Part shown: positions 6,760 to 13,840 of the stretch, piece by piece
Position numbering within the stretch: position 1 is the first letter of the stretch
How the letters are laid out: each line of letters opens with the position of its first letter
Source: Acidimicrobiaceae bacterium
GTDB lineage: Bacteria; Actinomycetota; Acidimicrobiia; Acidimicrobiales; Aldehydirespiratoraceae
Reading direction: 5' to 3'
Length of the DNA: 35,637 nt
Assembly: GCA_009843735.1 (NCBI GenBank)
Contig: VYCW01000009.1
Location: 1-35,637 of the forward strand
Notes under the pieces: model-generated
What the model was told of the DNA's origin: nothing
Databases searched by the model: none
Seen by the model: the letters and a program-made list of their open reading frames with translations, nothing else
Translations under genes and position numbers: made by a program

Positions 6760-7161
6760 GCCGGGCTCGGAGTCCAGGAGCCTGCCCTCGAGGGCGGCGT
6801 CGACCTCGTCGGTCTTGTTCAGCGCAGCGATCAGCGCGGTCAGCTTCAAGTTGATCTCGTCGATCTTGGCGTCCTGCTCGGCGAACCTCCGATCCATCTT
6901 GGCCTCGAGCGCGACGATCCTGTCTTCGAGGCGGTCGATGCGACTGCGGTTGCTAGTGAGCGAGAAGACCAGCAGCGCCACCACCGCGGCGGCCAGCACA
7001 GTCTGGAGCGGGTTGTCGCCGAGTGTGGCCCAACGGCGGGACTGTGTTCCGGACGCGGCCGGCTCCGCGGCGGTGGCCTCCGCGGGCGCATCGGGCCGGT
7101 TGTCGGGGGTGTGGGCCATCGGGGTCGCCTCGGCGGCGGGATTCGGGGCGGTTGCGGTCAC
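6745..7161 (-). CDS. Small membrane protein with coiled coil
   Basis: A 138-residue protein of unknown function. An Ala/Pro-rich N-terminus (about 1-45) precedes RRWATLGDNPLQTV and one membrane helix (LAAAVVALLVFSL, about 54-68). A heptad-like coiled coil follows (DRLEDRIVALEAKMDRRFAEQDAKIDEI onwards). The layout resembles small bitopic scaffold proteins. GTG 7161 has GAGG in front; an internal ATG at 7119 is an alternative. It is embedded in the pilus locus but on the opposite strand, convergent with pilin 2 and divergent from the CpaB-like gene. A pilus role is suggested only by position. Confidence 0.65.
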   Translation of the reverse strand: MTATAPNPAAEATPMAHTPDNRPDAPAEATAAEPAASGTQSRRWATLGDNPLQTVLAAAVVALLVFSLTSNRSRIDRLEDRIVALEAKMDRRFAEQDAKIDEINLKLTALIAALNKTDEVDAALEGRLLDSEPGGAPG

Positions 7162-7250
7162 GGGGCGCCTCGCAGGGGTGTCGCGGCAGGGGTCCTGTCG
7201 GGTCGTGTCGTACTGGTTGGCGCACCGCTGACACCCGGTGGCAAGGCTCG

Positions 7251-7278
7251 TTGCTCAGCATATCAATTTATGTATTGT
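7251..7278 (+). promoter_or_regulatory. Probable promoter of the main tad operon
   Basis: An A/T-rich island in GC-rich DNA contains TTGCTC (7251-7256), a 16-bp spacer and TATTGT (7273-7278). GCATA (7258-7262) and TATGC (7279-7283) form a short inverted repeat around the -10 region. It lies about 55 nt before the CpaB-like start and is the only promoter-like sequence seen before the roughly 19-kb operon. Confidence 0.5.
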
Positions 7279-7331
7279 TATGCAAGCTGGTATTCTGACC
7301 GGCGTTCTGATTGCACTATGAGGTCAACAAG

Positions 7332-8615
7332 ATGACCGAGGCAGACGTCCACGACGAGGCGGCCCCGGCCGGTCGGGTCCGATTCCGGCGCCGCGGCAAG
7401 GCCAGGTCGCCCGAGGCCAGCGCGCCCGAGACCGGCGCGCCCGAGGCCGACGGGTCGGTGTCGGGCCAGCCGGCCGAGCCCGACGCGGCCCGGGAGTCTT
7501 CGCCGCGGGCGGCGCGGGCTAAGAAGACCCGCCGCCAGATGTCTGCGGGCGTTAAGCGGTTCCTGTTGATCGTCGCGGGACTCCTTGTGCTGGTGGCCAG
7601 CGTCCTGGGCTTCTACATGACCTCCGACGCCTTCGACGAGCGGGTCCTGGTGCTGGTGGCGGCCCGCGACATCGGCGACGGCGACACGGTCAGCGCCGCC
7701 GACTTCGGGTCGGCGCCGGTGCTGCTCGACCCGAGCGTGCCCCATGTGCCGTGGACGGAGTCGGCCCCCTTCTTCTTCGAGGGGATGGTGGCGGTGCAGC
7801 CGATCCCGGCCGGCAGCCTGGCGTTCTTCGAAATGGTCCGCGAGCCCGAGAGCGGGGCCGAGGGCTCCGAGCTCGAGGTGATCATCCCGCTGGACCTGGT
7901 CATGGCCACCCAGGGCGTGTCCGACGGCGAAGAGGTACTGCTGGTCGACCCGGGCCAGCCCGCCAGCGAGGTCGACCCGGGCCGGCCCCGGCAGGTGGTG
8001 CGGTCGTTCAGGCTCACCAACTTCGAGGGCTCCCAGATGCGGCTGTTCCTGCCGCCGGAGCCGTGGGCCGAATGGGAGGCGCTGCTGGAGGCCGTGGGCG
8101 GCACGTTGATGGTGGTGCCTCTGGGCGACGGCGGCGACCCCGACGAGATGACCCAGCGCCTCGACGCGGTGTGGCAGGCCCAGTGGTCCGCCGACGTCGA
8201 GGCGATTGCCCAGGCCGCTTCCGAGGCTGAGGCCGAGGCTGAGGAGGTGGCCGGGCCCGGCGAGCTGGAGGTGATCGTGTCGCTGGACACGAGCCTGGTG
8301 CCCTCGGGGGTCTACGAGGGCGACCTGGTGCTGGTCATCGATCCCGGTGCCGAGCCGCTGGGAAACGACCCGGGCCGGCCCCGGCGGGTGATCGACACCC
8401 TGCGGCTGGAGAACTACGCCGCCGGCCAGATGCGCATGTTCCTGCCCCCCGAGGAGTGGCAGCACTGGCGGTCGCTGCCCGACGAGCTCGGCGGGACGCC
8501 CATGGTGCTGCCGGTTCCGGCGGGCTCCGACATCGACGACATGTCCGCCCGGCTGGAAGCGGCCTGGCAAGCGGCCTGGCAGCAGTCTGTGACCGAAGCG
8601 GGGACGGCCCAGTGA
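7332..8615 (+). CDS. cpaB: CpaB/RcpC-like Flp pilus assembly protein with duplicated domain
   Basis: A 427-residue membrane-anchored protein. A charged, disordered N-terminus (1-70) precedes one helix (RFLLIVAGLLVLVASVLGFYM, about 76-96). Next comes an SAF-like segment (VLVAARDIGDGDTVSAADF ... VQPIPAGSLAF) typical of CpaB/RcpC proteins. Two tandem homologous units follow, from about residues 180 and 311. Both begin ELEVI and share VDPG/IDPG, DPGRPR, a QMR[LM]FLPPE-W element and a closing ARLEAAWQAAW-type helix. In diderms RcpC/CpaB works with the secretin; here no secretin exists, so it may line the exit through the cell wall. ATG 7332 has GAGG nine nt upstream. It is the first gene of the operon. 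Confidence 0.75.
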   Translation: MTEADVHDEAAPAGRVRFRRRGKARSPEASAPETGAPEADGSVSGQPAEPDAARESSPRAARAKKTRRQMSAGVKRFLLIVAGLLVLVASVLGFYMTSDAFDERVLVLVAARDIGDGDTVSAADFGSAPVLLDPSVPHVPWTESAPFFFEGMVAVQPIPAGSLAFFEMVREPESGAEGSELEVIIPLDLVMATQGVSDGEEVLLVDPGQPASEVDPGRPRQVVRSFRLTNFEGSQMRLFLPPEPWAEWEALLEAVGGTLMVVPLGDGGDPDEMTQRLDAVWQAQWSADVEAIAQAASEAEAEAEEVAGPGELEVIVSLDTSLVPSGVYEGDLVLVIDPGAEPLGNDPGRPRRVIDTLRLENYAAGQMRMFLPPEEWQHWRSLPDELGGTPMVLPVPAGSDIDDMSARLEAAWQAAWQQSVTEAGTAQ

Positions 8616-8716
8616 TGCCGACCCGCGGCCCGTACCGGACCCGGCCCGATCGCACCGGCACACCGCCGCACCGCGGCACGCGCCGGACCCGGCCCGGCGG
8701 GAGGCCGGCGTGCTAG
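8615..8716 (+). CDS. Possible 33-residue bridging ORF
   Basis: The 94-nt gap between the CpaB-like and TadZ-like genes is exactly spanned by a small frame. Its ATG overlaps the CpaB-like stop (TGATG) and its TAG (8714-8716) lies just inside the TadZ-like start (GTG at 8710). The product would be Arg/Pro/Thr-rich, with no recognisable fold. It may serve only for translational coupling or may be chance. Confidence 0.22.
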   Translation: MPTRGPYRTRPDRTGTPPHRGTRRTRPGGRPAC

Positions 8717-9633
8717 TGCTACTGGCCGCCGACGGCACCCGTCTCGACGCGGGGGCGGTGGCTCTGGCGCTGGCCCGGCGCTGGAGCGACGCCGGCCAGC
8801 AGGTGCTGTTCGTGGACGCCGACACCTCCGGCTCCCGGCTGGCTCGGCGCCTCGGCGAGGTCGAGCACGCCGACTACTCGCCCGCGGTGCGAGGCCTGCC
8901 ATCGCTGATCGTGGCCCGCAGACCGCTGACGCTTCGGCTGATGGCCGACCACTGCTACAGCCTCGACACCGACTCGGGGTCGCTCTGGGCGCTGTTCGCC
9001 CCGTTCCACCCCGGCGGAGGCCGGCACGCCGCCGGGTGGCTGGCCGAGCACGCCGACGACCTGGCCGCTATCGACCGCGAGCGCCGCGTCGTCGTGTCAT
9101 CGTCGCTGGGCTCCGCAGACCGCCTCGGGCCGCTGCTCGACGCCGCACCGGTCGTGGTAGTGATGGCCCCCGTCAAGTCCGCGAGTGCGGCCAAGGAACT
9201 GTGGACGCAGTGCCGCGAGGCCGCTCTGACGGGCATCGAGCGCAGGCACCGGATGCTGGTCGTCCTAGGCGACTCGCCCCTCAGCGACGACGACCTCGGC
9301 ACCGAGACGGGCATGCGCGTCGCCGGGCGGCTTCCGGTGATCGAGGACGACAGCGTGCTGCGCCTCAAGGGAGGGCGCCGGGAGCGTGCCTTCGCCAAGC
9401 GCCTCGACAGCATCGCCAGCCGCCTGCTCGCGCTGGTGTGGCTCGCCGTCTCCGAGATCGGCGAAGCGCCCGAGGCTGGAATCGCCGCGCCCGACAAGAA
9501 CGGCGAGACGCCCGAGGTCGGGATCACCGCACCCGACGAAAACGGCTACGGCGCTGCGATGCCGGCCGGGCTGGCACCGCAGATGCCCGGGGCGCAGCCC
9601 GAGAGACAGGGGGTCGACGGTGGCGTTGCGTGA
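8710..9633 (+). CDS. tadZ: TadZ/CpaE-like ParA-family protein, Walker A lost
   Basis: A 307-residue protein that probably positions the Tad machine at the membrane or pole. The N-terminus (VLLAADGTRLDAGAVALALARRW) sits where MinD/ParA proteins carry the P-loop but lacks the K-G-G-x-G-K-T residues. VLFVDADTSGSRLARRLG matches the switch-like Asp segment, RRVVVSSSLGSADRLGPLLDAA the Walker B region, and APVVVVMAPVKSASAAKELW the following strand and helix. Loss of the ATP site is common in TadZ/CpaE members. Near the C-terminus a 14-residue unit (EAPEAGIAAPDKNG / ETPEVGITAPDENG) is tandemly repeated. It starts with GTG behind GGGAGG and overlaps the TadA start by 14 nt. Confidence 0.7.
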   Translation: MLVLLAADGTRLDAGAVALALARRWSDAGQQVLFVDADTSGSRLARRLGEVEHADYSPAVRGLPSLIVARRPLTLRLMADHCYSLDTDSGSLWALFAPFHPGGGRHAAGWLAEHADDLAAIDRERRVVVSSSLGSADRLGPLLDAAPVVVVMAPVKSASAAKELWTQCREAALTGIERRHRMLVVLGDSPLSDDDLGTETGMRVAGRLPVIEDDSVLRLKGGRRERAFAKRLDSIASRLLALVWLAVSEIGEAPEAGIAAPDKNGETPEVGITAPDENGYGAAMPAGLAPQMPGAQPERQGVDGGVA

Positions 9634-10990
9634 GGAGATCTGGGGGGCGGTACTGCCGGAGGTCCAGGACTACCGGCTGGCCAATCCCGACGACACGGTG
9701 GAAGCGGTGGCGGAGGGCTGCCGGGAGGTTGCGTCGGAGTCGATCCAAGCCCGCGAGGCCCGAGCGCTCAACGACGAGGGCCGGATCCTTTCCGACGAGG
9801 ACCTGGAGTGGATGTGGGACCAGTTGGCCGCGCTGTTGGGGGCGGGGCCGATGGAGCGGTACCTGCGCCGCTCCGACGTGGAGAACATCTACGTGTTCGG
9901 GCCGCACTACGCGGTGCTGGGCCTGTCGGGCGGCCGCCAGGAGCATGTGCACGAGCCGGTGTTCGCCGACGAGGACGAGATGATCGGCTACATCGCGCAT
10001 CTGGCCACCACCCATGGCCAGACCGGGCGGCGCTTCGACCAGTCGGCGCCGCTGCTGGATCTGCGGCTGCGCACCGGTGAGCGGATCTTCGCGGCGATGG
10101 CGGTGTGCGGCACGCCTTTCCTGACGGTGCGCTGCCACCGCCAGAAGGCCATCCGCCTGGAGGACCTGGTGGCCAGCGGGTCGCTGTCGGAGCCGGCCGC
10201 CGACTTCCTTCGGGCCGCGGTGCGGCCCCCGGCGCCGTCCAACGTGCTGGTGTGCGGCGCGCTGGGGGCGGGCAAGACCACGCTGCTGAGGGCGCTGCTG
10301 GCCGAGATCGGCCCGTCGGAGATCGTGTGCACCCTGGAGCAGACCTTCGAGCTGTTCTTGAACGAGTCCCATCCGTTGACCTTCGCGGTGGAGACCCGCG
10401 AGGCCAACAGCGACGGATCGGGCGAGATCACCATGGAGGAGCTGTCCAAGCGGTCGCTGCGCTCGGGCGCGGACCGGGTGGTGGTGGGCGAGTTGAGAGG
10501 ATCCGAGGCGGCCACGTTCCTGTCGGCGTGCGGCACCGGCTCCGACGGGTCGATGGCCACCATCCACGCCTCGTCACCCGGCCAGGCCCTGGCCCGCCTG
10601 GTGCGCTACTGCCTGGCCGCGGTGGGCACCGGGGTGCAGTCCGCGCTCATCCAGGAGGCCGCCGAGGTCATCCACCTGGTGGCGCACCTGCGGGGAGACC
10701 CCCGCACCGGGTTCCGGGGCGTCAACTCGATCGCCGAGGTGGTCAGCTCCGAGGGCGACAAGTTCGAGATGAACGAGATCTTCGGGCGCCGTGTCCGCGG
10801 CGGACCCATGGAGCTCATCAACCCTCCCCGCAACCCCGCGGTGATTGAACGCGTCGTCGAGGGCGGCCTCGATCTCGACGGCTGGCCCTACAACGGCGAC
10901 GGCGAACAGCCCGGCCGGCCCGAGGACGGCGACCTGTCGGGTTGGCCCGACCGCAACGGCGAGCAGTCCGGCCGGCCCGAGGACGGCTGA
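9620..10990 (+). CDS. tadA: TadA/CpaF-type secretion ATPase
   Basis: A 456-residue type II/IV secretion ATPase that powers pilus assembly. Walker A is GALGAGKTT (about residues 213-221). The Asp-box region is replaced around CTLEQTFEL, where CpaF proteins have the E-D/E-x-x-E-L element. The Walker B/His-box region follows in RVVVGELRGSEAATFLSACGTG and GSMATIHASSPGQALARL. The N-terminal part carries the CpaF-type elements MERYLRRSDVENIYVFGP and GRRFDQSAPLLDLRL. The C-terminus has a tandem Pro/Asp/Gly-rich repeat (NGDGEQPGRPEDG, NGEQSGRPEDG) not typical of the family. GTG 9620 has AGGGGG seven nt upstream. TadB follows one nt after the stop. Confidence 0.92.
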   Translation: MALREEIWGAVLPEVQDYRLANPDDTVEAVAEGCREVASESIQAREARALNDEGRILSDEDLEWMWDQLAALLGAGPMERYLRRSDVENIYVFGPHYAVLGLSGGRQEHVHEPVFADEDEMIGYIAHLATTHGQTGRRFDQSAPLLDLRLRTGERIFAAMAVCGTPFLTVRCHRQKAIRLEDLVASGSLSEPAADFLRAAVRPPAPSNVLVCGALGAGKTTLLRALLAEIGPSEIVCTLEQTFELFLNESHPLTFAVETREANSDGSGEITMEELSKRSLRSGADRVVVGELRGSEAATFLSACGTGSDGSMATIHASSPGQALARLVRYCLAAVGTGVQSALIQEAAEVIHLVAHLRGDPRTGFRGVNSIAEVVSSEGDKFEMNEIFGRRVRGGPMELINPPRNPAVIERVVEGGLDLDGWPYNGDGEQPGRPEDGDLSGWPDRNGEQSGRPEDG

Positions 10991-10991
10991 C

Positions 10992-11876
10992 ATGGTGCAA
11001 GTCCTGGTGTTCGGTGCACTGGCCGCCGCCGGGCTGGGCCTGGTGGCGCTGTCGGGTCCGCTGAGCCGGTTCCGGCGGCGGTCGTCGGAGTGGTTCGACC
11101 GCGATCTGGCCAAGGCCTCCCTCAGGGGTGAGCGGCGGTTGAACTCGCTCATGATCGTGCAGGTCGTCGCCACCGTCGTCGGCGGGTTCGTCGGGCTGGC
11201 GGTCACGGGCCTGTTGGGGATGATGGTGCTTCTGGGCGGTCTGGGGGCGCTGCTGCCGCCGTTCATGGCCGCGCCGGCCCGGCGGCGGCGCCAGACCCGT
11301 CAGGCGTTGGCGTGGTCCACCTGGAGCCGCCAGCTGGCCGAGCTGGCCCGGGCCGGGTCGGGGCTGACGGAGTCGATACGCGGCAGCGTGGATCACGCCC
11401 CGGCGGAGATCGCGGAGGTGGTGGCCCGCACCGCAGCCGCGACCGAGTTCAAGGGGTTGGAGGCCGCGCTGGACGATCTGGCCGACGCGGGCACGGTGTG
11501 GGAGCCCGAGGTGGCCGCGGGCCTGCGCATCGCGGCCACCTCCGGCGGCGCGGTGGCCGATCCGCTGCTGGATCTGTGCGGGCGCATCAGCGACGTGGTC
11601 GACCTGCACCGCTCCAAGACCGAGGCGGTGGTCTCGCTGTGGACCCAGACCATCGCGCTTCTGGGACTGGCCGGCGGGGTGGTGGTGATGATGTACCGCA
11701 ACAACCCCGCCTACTTCGAGCCCTACGAGACCGGCACCGGCCAACTCGTATTCATCGGGATCGCGGGTCTGCTGCTCATGTCCACCGGGTTCCTGGTGTA
11801 CCACTCGGTGGTCCGCCAGGAAAACTCCGTGCTGGTGGAGCCTCGCCGCCGCAGCCGGGCCAAAGAACCGATATGA
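10992..11876 (+). CDS. tadB: TadB-like pilus platform protein
   Basis: A 294-residue inner-membrane protein of the GspF/TadB family. Membrane segments lie at the N-terminus (VLVFGALAAAGLGLVALSG), after residue 50 (two helices from VATVVGGFVGLAVTG to GALLPPFMAA) and at the C-terminus (IALLGLAGGVVVMMY and LVFIGIAGLLLMSTGFLVY). The cytoplasmic domain between them carries the usual WSRQLAELARAGSGLTESI element. It is expected to form the assembly platform with TadC above the TadA ATPase. Its ATG follows the TadA stop by one nt and its stop overlaps the TadC start as ATGA, so translation is coupled. Confidence 0.88.
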   Translation: MVQVLVFGALAAAGLGLVALSGPLSRFRRRSSEWFDRDLAKASLRGERRLNSLMIVQVVATVVGGFVGLAVTGLLGMMVLLGGLGALLPPFMAAPARRRRQTRQALAWSTWSRQLAELARAGSGLTESIRGSVDHAPAEIAEVVARTAAATEFKGLEAALDDLADAGTVWEPEVAAGLRIAATSGGAVADPLLDLCGRISDVVDLHRSKTEAVVSLWTQTIALLGLAGGVVVMMYRNNPAYFEPYETGTGQLVFIGIAGLLLMSTGFLVYHSVVRQENSVLVEPRRRSRAKEPI

Positions 11877-12697
11877 GCCCGCTGATCCTCGTAGCGGGGC
11901 TGGCGTTCTTCGCCGGGGTAGTGCTGATCGCGGTAGGTGTTGCCGGCCCCCGGCGTCGCGCCGGAGCGTCTAAGGCCCCCGGCGCAACGCTGCGGGACCT
12001 GCTGCCGACGGTCAAGGCCGGCGAGGAGCAGAACCTGCGCCTCGCGGGGATAACGCCGGAGTCCTACGCAACGCAGCGCTTCGGCGGCCTCGTGGGTGGG
12101 CTGGTACTCGGCGCGCTGGTCAGCGTGGTGTGGGGCCGCGGTCCGATCGGCACCGTGCTGGTGGTGGGCGCGATGGGAGGTGGCGGCTGGCTGCTGCCCA
12201 TGATGGGCGTGCGCGACACCGCCAAGAAGGCCCGCGCGGAGCTCGACCAGGTCGTGCGGGTGTGGATCGCGCTGGTGGCCCAGCAGGTGGCCGCCGGCAC
12301 CGACCCGAACGTGGCCATGCTGGCCGCGGCCCGCGCCGGCAGGCGCAACAGCTGGCGGCTGCTGCACCGTTTCCTGCTCGCCGCCCAGCAGGACCGCCGC
12401 CCCGCCTGGGGCGGCCTGGCCGACATGGTCGACCGCTACGGCATCCACTCGCTGGCACCGGTCGTGTCGGCGCTGGGACTGGCCGCCGAGCGCGGTACCC
12501 GGGTGTCGGAGGCGGTGCTGGTGGCGGCCGACACCCTGTGGCGAGACACCACCGCCCGAGAGCGCGAGGCGGCTGCCCGCAGGGCCCAGATCGTCGTGAT
12601 GCCCGCCACCGGCGTGGCCCTGGCCCTGGCCGGGATCCTGATCTACCCCCCGTTCACGTCGCTCACCGGCGGCAGCGGTGTCGGGGGCCTTCCCTGA
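11873..12697 (+). CDS. tadC: TadC-like pilus platform protein
   Basis: A 274-residue TadC/GspF-family membrane protein, partner of TadB. The N-terminal helix (LILVAGLAFFAGVVLIAVGVAG) precedes two central helices (GGLVGGLVLGALVSVVWG and GTVLVVGAMGGGGWLLPMM). A cytoplasmic domain follows (LDQVVRVWIALVAQQVAAGTDPNVAMLAAARAG, then LGLAAERGTRVSEAVLVAADTLW), and a C-terminal helix (IVVMPATGVALALAGILIYPPF). The ATG overlaps the TadB stop. The third pilin starts 10 nt after its stop. Confidence 0.87.
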   Translation: MSPLILVAGLAFFAGVVLIAVGVAGPRRRAGASKAPGATLRDLLPTVKAGEEQNLRLAGITPESYATQRFGGLVGGLVLGALVSVVWGRGPIGTVLVVGAMGGGGWLLPMMGVRDTAKKARAELDQVVRVWIALVAQQVAAGTDPNVAMLAAARAGRRNSWRLLHRFLLAAQQDRRPAWGGLADMVDRYGIHSLAPVVSALGLAAERGTRVSEAVLVAADTLWRDTTAREREAAARRAQIVVMPATGVALALAGILIYPPFTSLTGGSGVGGLP

Positions 12698-12707
12698 GGG
12701 CCGCAGT

Positions 12708-13140
12708 GTGCCCGGCGGCCCGAACCGATCCTGCCCGCGGGCGGGCCGCGCCGCGGACCGCGGCCTCATCACGCTGGAGTGGCTGCTGATCGTGGGCGCG
12801 ATCGCGGGCCTGGCCGCGTCGTCGGTGCTGATCGTGCAGCGGGTGGTCGACGACCAGACCGACGTGCCCGACGACCCGCTGGTTCGGATGCTGGAGGCCG
12901 ACATCGCCGCCGCGGCGGTGGCTGCGGAGGCCCAGGCGGTCTACGACGACAACAGGTTCAACTACGTGCATCAGGACTATGCCGACCGCTGCAACGGCAT
13001 CAGTACGGACTTCAGCGACGTCGTCGTCGACGATGGCGTTGATAGATGGGTAGGCCCCGAGGGCCCGGACGGCTTACGGGGGCACCCCGGACGACGGGAC
13101 CCGGTGCACCGTGACGCCGCAGCGGGGCCTCGGGACATAG
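12708..13140 (+). CDS. Tad/Flp-type pilin 3, apparent 3' frameshift
   Basis: A third prepilin. The leader ends AADRG; cleavage after Gly19 gives LITLEWLLIV with Glu at +5 and the helix GAIAGLAASSVLIVQ. The soluble part runs to YADRCNGISTDFSDVVVDDG, matching the first Cys of pilins 1 and 2. After about 13054-13078 the same frame turns into Gly/Arg-rich sequence and would run to 13214, 65 nt into the next gene. The +1 frame instead reads RTAYGGTPDDGTRCTV and stops at 13140, restoring the C-terminal Cys and a normal 9-nt gap to the next gene. One extra base near a G/C run explains this. GTG 12708 has TGAGGG upstream; GTG 12678 is an alternative inside tadC. Confidence 0.62.
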
Positions 13141-13149
13141 GCGGCGGCG

Positions 13150-13785
13150 GTGGGTGCCAACGGCGCGGCGGGGGCGCACGAGAGCAGGGACTCGGCCCGG
13201 GGCCGCCGCGATGAGCGCGGCGACACGCTGGCGCTCCTGGTGGTGTGGCCCGCGCTGATCACCGCGATCCTGCTGATGCTCGTCCATGCGTTCATCGTCA
13301 CCAACGCCCGGGCCGAGGCCGAGCTGGCCGCGTCGCAGGGGCTGCGCTCGGCGTGGCGCGCCGCGGCCGACTCCGACTTCCTGATCGACCCGGACAACCC
13401 GTCCACTCTGTACACCGGCGCCGATCCACATCCTGAAGTGCTCGATATGGCGCGGGCCGCGGAGGACGCGGTGGCCCGCGCCGCGGCCACTGAGAGTGGC
13501 TGGCGCTGGTGGACCCCCGACGCCGCCCAGGTCTACAGCGACTGGTGCCACAACGCCGACCCACGGCGCTCCGGTGACGTGCCCGGCGACTACCGGCCGG
13601 TCCGTGACGACGAGACGGGATGGGTGAGGGTGATCGTGTCCGGCGAAGTGTTCGGTCCCCTGGCCGCGCTGTGGCCCAACCGCTGGGACCGCATCTACAC
13701 GTCGGCACAGGGGCCGGCGGTCCTGGCTGCCCCGAACGTGACCGGACCCGCCCTCGCGGTCCCCGCGACGCTCCCGCCTTGCTGA
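13150..13785 (+). CDS. TadE-like minor pilin, Glu+5 lost
   Basis: A 211-residue minor-pilin-like protein. A basic leader (1-23, GRRDERG) precedes the TadE-type hydrophobic segment (DTLALLVVWPALITAILLMLVHAFIV) and the helix NARAEAELAASQGLRSAWRAAAD, where TadE proteins have their pseudopilin stalk. The Glu usually found five residues after the cleavage site is Ala (T-L-A). A mid-protein Cys (YSDWCHNAD) and a terminal Cys (LPPC) could form a disulfide. It lies between pilin 3 and the lipoprotein gene. It starts with GTG, with only a weak ribosome site, which suggests coupling to the preceding gene. TadE/TadF proteins are known pseudopilins of Tad systems. Confidence 0.7.
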   Translation: MGANGAAGAHESRDSARGRRDERGDTLALLVVWPALITAILLMLVHAFIVTNARAEAELAASQGLRSAWRAAADSDFLIDPDNPSTLYTGADPHPEVLDMARAAEDAVARAAATESGWRWWTPDAAQVYSDWCHNADPRRSGDVPGDYRPVRDDETGWVRVIVSGEVFGPLAALWPNRWDRIYTSAQGPAVLAAPNVTGPALAVPATLPPC

Positions 13786-13840
13786 TCCACCCGAACGCAA
13801 TCGGCGACACGGCCGAGAAGACCATCTGGAGGCACCAGTG

